The position numbers and the translations under genes were made by a program. From NCBI GenBank assembly GCA_002299195.1, contig DBOA01000045.1:1-9863 (forward strand): a stretch of 9,863 nucleotides of DNA. Reading direction: 5' to 3'. Below, piece after piece: positions 6,708 through 9,863 of the stretch. How positions within the stretch are numbered: position 1 is the first letter of the stretch; each line of letters begins with the position of its first letter. The notes under the pieces are model-generated. The model was not told the DNA's origin. It saw only the letters and a list, made by a program, of their open reading frames with translations, and did no database searches. Source of the DNA: Sphingomonadales bacterium UBA658 (GTDB taxonomy: Bacteria > Pseudomonadota > Alphaproteobacteria > Sphingomonadales > Sphingomonadaceae).

Positions 6708-9587
6708 ATGATCCGTAAATTGACCCTCGCGCTTATGTTGTCTGGTTCGGTGTTGGCCGCGCAGGCGCCCGCATTTGCGCAAACCGCTGCACCCGTTTCA
6801 AAGCTGGTGGAGGCCGTGAATATTCCGCATGAGAAATTCACGCTCGACAACGGCCTGACGGTGTTGGTGCATGAAGACCGCAAGGCGCCGATCGTCGCGG
6901 TTTCCATCTGGTATGGCGTAGGGTCAAAGAATGAGCCCAAAGGCAAAACGGGCTATGCCCATTTGTTCGAACATATCATGTTCAACGGCAGCGAAAACGC
7001 GCCGGGCGACTATTTTGAATATACCAAGAAAATCGGCGCCACCGACTTGAACGGAACGACATGGCTCGACCGGACGAACTATTTCCAGACCGTGCCGACG
7101 ACTGCGCTGGAATCTGCGTTATTCCTCGAAAGCGACCGCATGGGCTATTTGCTCAATGCTGTTTCCAAGGAAAAGCTCGACAACCAGATCGGCGTTGTTT
7201 CGAACGAAAAGCGTCAGGGCGACAACCAGCCATTTGGACTGGTCGATTACAAGCGTTCGGAAACCTTGTTTCCCGTTGGCCACCCTTATCATCATGACAC
7301 CATTGGCAGCTTGGAAGACCTGTCGGCGGCGTCGCTGGATGACATGAAAAATTGGTTCATTGACCATTATGGTCCAAATAATGCGGTGCTCGTGCTGGCG
7401 GGCGATATTAACGCCGCGCAAGCCAAGCCGCTCGTTGAAAAATGGTTCGGCAGCATCAAGCGCGGCAAAGATGTTGCGCCCGTCAACGCGCCTGTACCCA
7501 CGCTGGAAAAGCCGGTTAAAATTGTGATGAAGGACAAGGTTCCGACCACACGTATTTATCGCAACTGGGTGGTGCCGGGATTGGCCGACCCTGATGCAAA
7601 TGCGCTGTACATTGGCATGAGCGCGCTTGGTGGCCTGTCCAGCTCACGTCTGGATAATATCCTTGTGCGTCAGGAACAAAGTGTCGTGGGCGTTTCGGCA
7701 TATCTGATCCCGTTCATGCACGGCAGCCTGATTAACATTCAAGCGGATGTGAAGCCCGGCGGCGATGCCGATGCGGTTGCCAAGCGGCTGGACGAAATAT
7801 TGGCCGATTACATCGCCACGGGTCCAACGGCTGAGGAAGTGCAGCGCGTCGCCGCCAGCAATATTGCCCAGCAAATCGATGGCCTTGAACAGGTGGGCGG
7901 ATTCGGCGGAAAGGCCGTCGCGCTTGCCGAAGGTCAGCTTTATGTGGGCGACTCGAATTTCTACAAGAAAGAGTTGGAGCGTCTCGCCTCGACAAAGCCT
8001 GAAGCTGTAAAGGCGGCGATGCAAAAATGGCTTACCCGCCCCGTGCTCGAAATTCGCGTCGAGCCAGGCGAGCGTGAGGTGTATAAGGAAGTGGCCGCAG
8101 GATCGGGCAGCCGCACCGGCACGCTGACATCGCCTGCTTTTTACGCGCCCCCCGGAACCGAAGATACGCTTGTGTCTGCGCCTTTTGCGTTTCAGGACCG
8201 CAGCAAATTCCCCGAGCCAACCGGCACGCCATCGCTGGATTTCCCGGCCGTTGAGGAAACAACGCTTGGCAATGGTATCAAGGTTTTCTTCGCACGGCGG
8301 GCCGCTGTACCAACGGTCCGTGTCGCGGTCAGTTTCAACGCGGGCTACGCGGCTGATCCAGCAGACAAGCGCGGTATTGCGTCGATGATGTCGACGATGA
8401 TGTTGGAAGGTACACAGACCCTCACATCGACCAAGCTTGCGGAAACCGAAGAGAAATTGGGCGCTGACGTCAATGTTGGATCGTCGCTTGACCGGACAGT
8501 GGCAAGCCTGCGTGCGGTAAAGCCAAATTTGGGTCTGTCGCTCGACCTTTTGGCCGATGTGATTAAAAATCCGGCCTTCGCAACCAATGAGCTGGAGCGT
8601 GTCCGCATTCAGCAACTGACGCGGATCAAGGCGGAAAACAACCAGCCGCAGGGCATTGCCGTGCGCCGCATGCCGCCATTGCTGTACGGAAATGCACATC
8701 CTTATGGCGGGCCGCAAACGGGTAGCGGCTATGCCGAAACGGTTGCGACGATCACGCGTGCCGATGTCGCCAATTTCCACCAGTCATGGATACATCCGGC
8801 AAAAGCGGAAATCTTTGTCGTCGGCGATACCACGCTGAAGGAAATCAAGCCGATGTTGGAGCAGCGCTTTGGCAAATGGAAGCCAACAGCGCCCGCGGCA
8901 CCAGCGAAGAATTTCTCTGCGGCCATCCCTGCGCCGCAATCCAAGATTCTGCTGATTGACCGGCCAAATTCGCCACAGTCGCTGGTCCTTGCCGGCGTCG
9001 TGCTGGATGCAAAGGGATCGGACGATTTGCTGACCTTGCGCGCAGCGAACGAGGTTTTTGGCGGTGACTTCCTGTCGCGTATCAATATGGACCTGCGCGA
9101 AACCAAGGGTTGGTCTTATGGCGTGCGCAGCCAAGTAAATGGCGCGGAAGACCGCGTGCCATTTTATATGTTTGCGCCAGTCCAAACCAATCAGACAGGA
9201 CCATCGGTCAAGGTTTTGATTGACCAGTTAAACGACTTTAACGGTGCAAAGCCGGTTACTGCGGAAGAGCTGGAAAAGACCATCAAGGGCAATGTGCTTG
9301 AACTGCCGGGCAGCTATGAACAGTCGTCCGCGGTTCTGGGGCAGATGCAGTCGGATCGTTTGAACAAGCGTCCATTTGATTATGCCGAAACACTGGCGGG
9401 CAAATATAACGCCCTGACCGCCAAGGCGCTGAACGACGAAATGCGCGCAAAGGTTGATCCGTCCAAAATTACATGGCTGGTCGTGGGCGATGCCGCCAAG
9501 GTGAAGCCACAGCTTGAAGCACTTGGATTGCCAATTGAAATGGTAACCGAAGCTGCTAACACCACTGCAAGTAAAACAACCAAGTAA
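6708..9587 (+). CDS. Secreted two-domain M16 (pitrilysin-like) zinc metallopeptidase
   Basis: A 959-residue exported protease of the M16 family, which degrades short or partly unfolded peptides inside a closed chamber. The signal peptide ends near AFAQ (residues 22-25). The N-terminal half carries the inverted zinc motif HLFEH: His85 and His89 bind zinc, Glu88 is the catalytic base, and Glu167 in SNEKRQ is the likely third ligand. The C-terminal half, starting about residue 510, repeats the fold (VEETTLGNGIKVFF mirrors HEKFTLDNGLTVLV). At the position of HLFEH it has SMMST (559-563), so it is catalytically dead, as is usual for the second half. It keeps the conserved Arg797 and Tyr804 in LRETKGWSYG that help shape the active site of the first half. 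Total length fits one-chain tandem M16 enzymes. GGGAG at 6697-6701, six bases before the ATG, supports the start. A small gene follows after 11 bases, so the two probably share an mRNA. Confidence 0.95.
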   Translation: MIRKLTLALMLSGSVLAAQAPAFAQTAAPVSKLVEAVNIPHEKFTLDNGLTVLVHEDRKAPIVAVSIWYGVGSKNEPKGKTGYAHLFEHIMFNGSENAPGDYFEYTKKIGATDLNGTTWLDRTNYFQTVPTTALESALFLESDRMGYLLNAVSKEKLDNQIGVVSNEKRQGDNQPFGLVDYKRSETLFPVGHPYHHDTIGSLEDLSAASLDDMKNWFIDHYGPNNAVLVLAGDINAAQAKPLVEKWFGSIKRGKDVAPVNAPVPTLEKPVKIVMKDKVPTTRIYRNWVVPGLADPDANALYIGMSALGGLSSSRLDNILVRQEQSVVGVSAYLIPFMHGSLINIQADVKPGGDADAVAKRLDEILADYIATGPTAEEVQRVAASNIAQQIDGLEQVGGFGGKAVALAEGQLYVGDSNFYKKELERLASTKPEAVKAAMQKWLTRPVLEIRVEPGEREVYKEVAAGSGSRTGTLTSPAFYAPPGTEDTLVSAPFAFQDRSKFPEPTGTPSLDFPAVEETTLGNGIKVFFARRAAVPTVRVAVSFNAGYAADPADKRGIASMMSTMMLEGTQTLTSTKLAETEEKLGADVNVGSSLDRTVASLRAVKPNLGLSLDLLADVIKNPAFATNELERVRIQQLTRIKAENNQPQGIAVRRMPPLLYGNAHPYGGPQTGSGYAETVATITRADVANFHQSWIHPAKAEIFVVGDTTLKEIKPMLEQRFGKWKPTAPAAPAKNFSAAIPAPQSKILLIDRPNSPQSLVLAGVVLDAKGSDDLLTLRAANEVFGGDFLSRINMDLRETKGWSYGVRSQVNGAEDRVPFYMFAPVQTNQTGPSVKVLIDQLNDFNGAKPVTAEELEKTIKGNVLELPGSYEQSSAVLGQMQSDRLNKRPFDYAETLAGKYNALTAKALNDEMRAKVDPSKITWLVVGDAAKVKPQLEALGLPIEMVTEAANTTASKTTK

Positions 9588-9598
9588 GGAGCAAGAAT

Positions 9599-9863
9599 AT
9601 GGCAGCAGTTGATGGTCAATGGGACGTAACAATCAAAAGCCCAATGGGTGACCAAAAAGCCGTTTTGACCGTCAATAGCGACGGCGGCAGCTTTTCGGGC
9701 AGCATGTCGGGTGGCCTTGGTGCAATGGACATCGCCAATGGCACCGTCGATGGCGACACGTTGAGCTGGGGCATGGACATCACTGTTCCAATGCCAATGC
9801 ATCTTGATGCAACCGCAACCGTTTCGGGCGATGCTATCATCGGTGAAGTAAAGGCAGGTGCCT
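9599..9863 (+). CDS. Small beta-rich protein of unknown function (3' end outside window)
   Basis: The first 88 residues of a protein I do not recognise. TAAGGAG at 9585-9591, which includes the M16 stop codon, is a near-ideal Shine-Dalgarno seven bases before this ATG, so the start is firm. The visible sequence has no signal peptide and no cysteine. It is rich in Gly, Asp, Ser and Thr with alternating hydrophobic residues: WDVTIKSPMGDQKAVLTV, then SFSGSMSG, NGTVDGDTLSW, and ATVSGDAIIGEV. The recurring G-x-V-x-G-D turns suggest an up-and-down beta sheet or small beta barrel, possibly lipocalin-like, which is an inference from pattern only. It sits 11 bases behind the M16 peptidase gene and is probably co-transcribed with it. 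Confidence 0.8.
   Translation, partial: MAAVDGQWDVTIKSPMGDQKAVLTVNSDGGSFSGSMSGGLGAMDIANGTVDGDTLSWGMDITVPMPMHLDATATVSGDAIIGEVKAGA

Noticed and set aside
8373..8411. Possible damage to the M16 second domain, which lacks HxxEH
   Set aside because: The frame is intact and loss of zinc ligands in the second half is normal for tandem M16 proteins, so it is not a pseudogene sign.
7644..8780. A 378-codon open frame on the minus strand inside the M16 gene
   Set aside because: It lies entirely antisense to a clearly coding gene with intact domains, and its translation shows no recognisable motif. Such frames are common opposite GC-rich genes.

Overview
The window reads as ordinary chromosome from an alphaproteobacterium, most likely a sphingomonad (Sphingopyxis/Sphingorhabdus-like). 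I infer this from the moderately GC-rich coding style, the full-length ClpB, the large secreted penicillin-acylase-family and M16 proteins, and the small Ala/Ser-rich exported protein. I ran no database comparison, so the taxonomic call is a judgement. I see no mobile element, CRISPR array, rRNA or tRNA.

Layout. (1) Bases 1-1243, + strand: the last codons of an unidentified gene end in an ATGA overlap with a TPR plus aspartyl/asparaginyl beta-hydroxylase gene. (2) Bases 1244-1708: an 82-base gap with an AT-rich hairpin and a 10-bp direct repeat, then a 105-residue exported protein with two cysteines. (3) Bases 1709-4285, - strand: clpB, convergent with the small gene. (4) Bases 4286-4505: a roughly 220-base divergent region holding a candidate clpB promoter and the acylase ribosome site. 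(5) Bases 4506-6614, + strand: an exported N-terminal-nucleophile acylase. (6) Bases 6615-6707: a 93-base gap with a perfect 9-bp inverted repeat around a weak promoter candidate. (7) Bases 6708-9587, + strand: a two-domain secreted M16 metallopeptidase. Eleven bases later a small beta-rich protein starts and runs off the end of the window. No gene-free stretch exceeds 300 bases.

Functionally there is one cytosolic protein-disaggregation gene (clpB) and two exported hydrolases (acylase and M16 peptidase) that probably act in the periplasm or outside the cell. The hydroxylase at the left end is a predicted non-haem iron enzyme. The M16 gene and the small gene after it look co-transcribed. I see no convincing new multi-gene system. 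The most useful leads are the catalytic signature of the acylase, the inverted repeat before the M16 gene, the two small uncharacterised proteins, and the translationally coupled hydroxylase.
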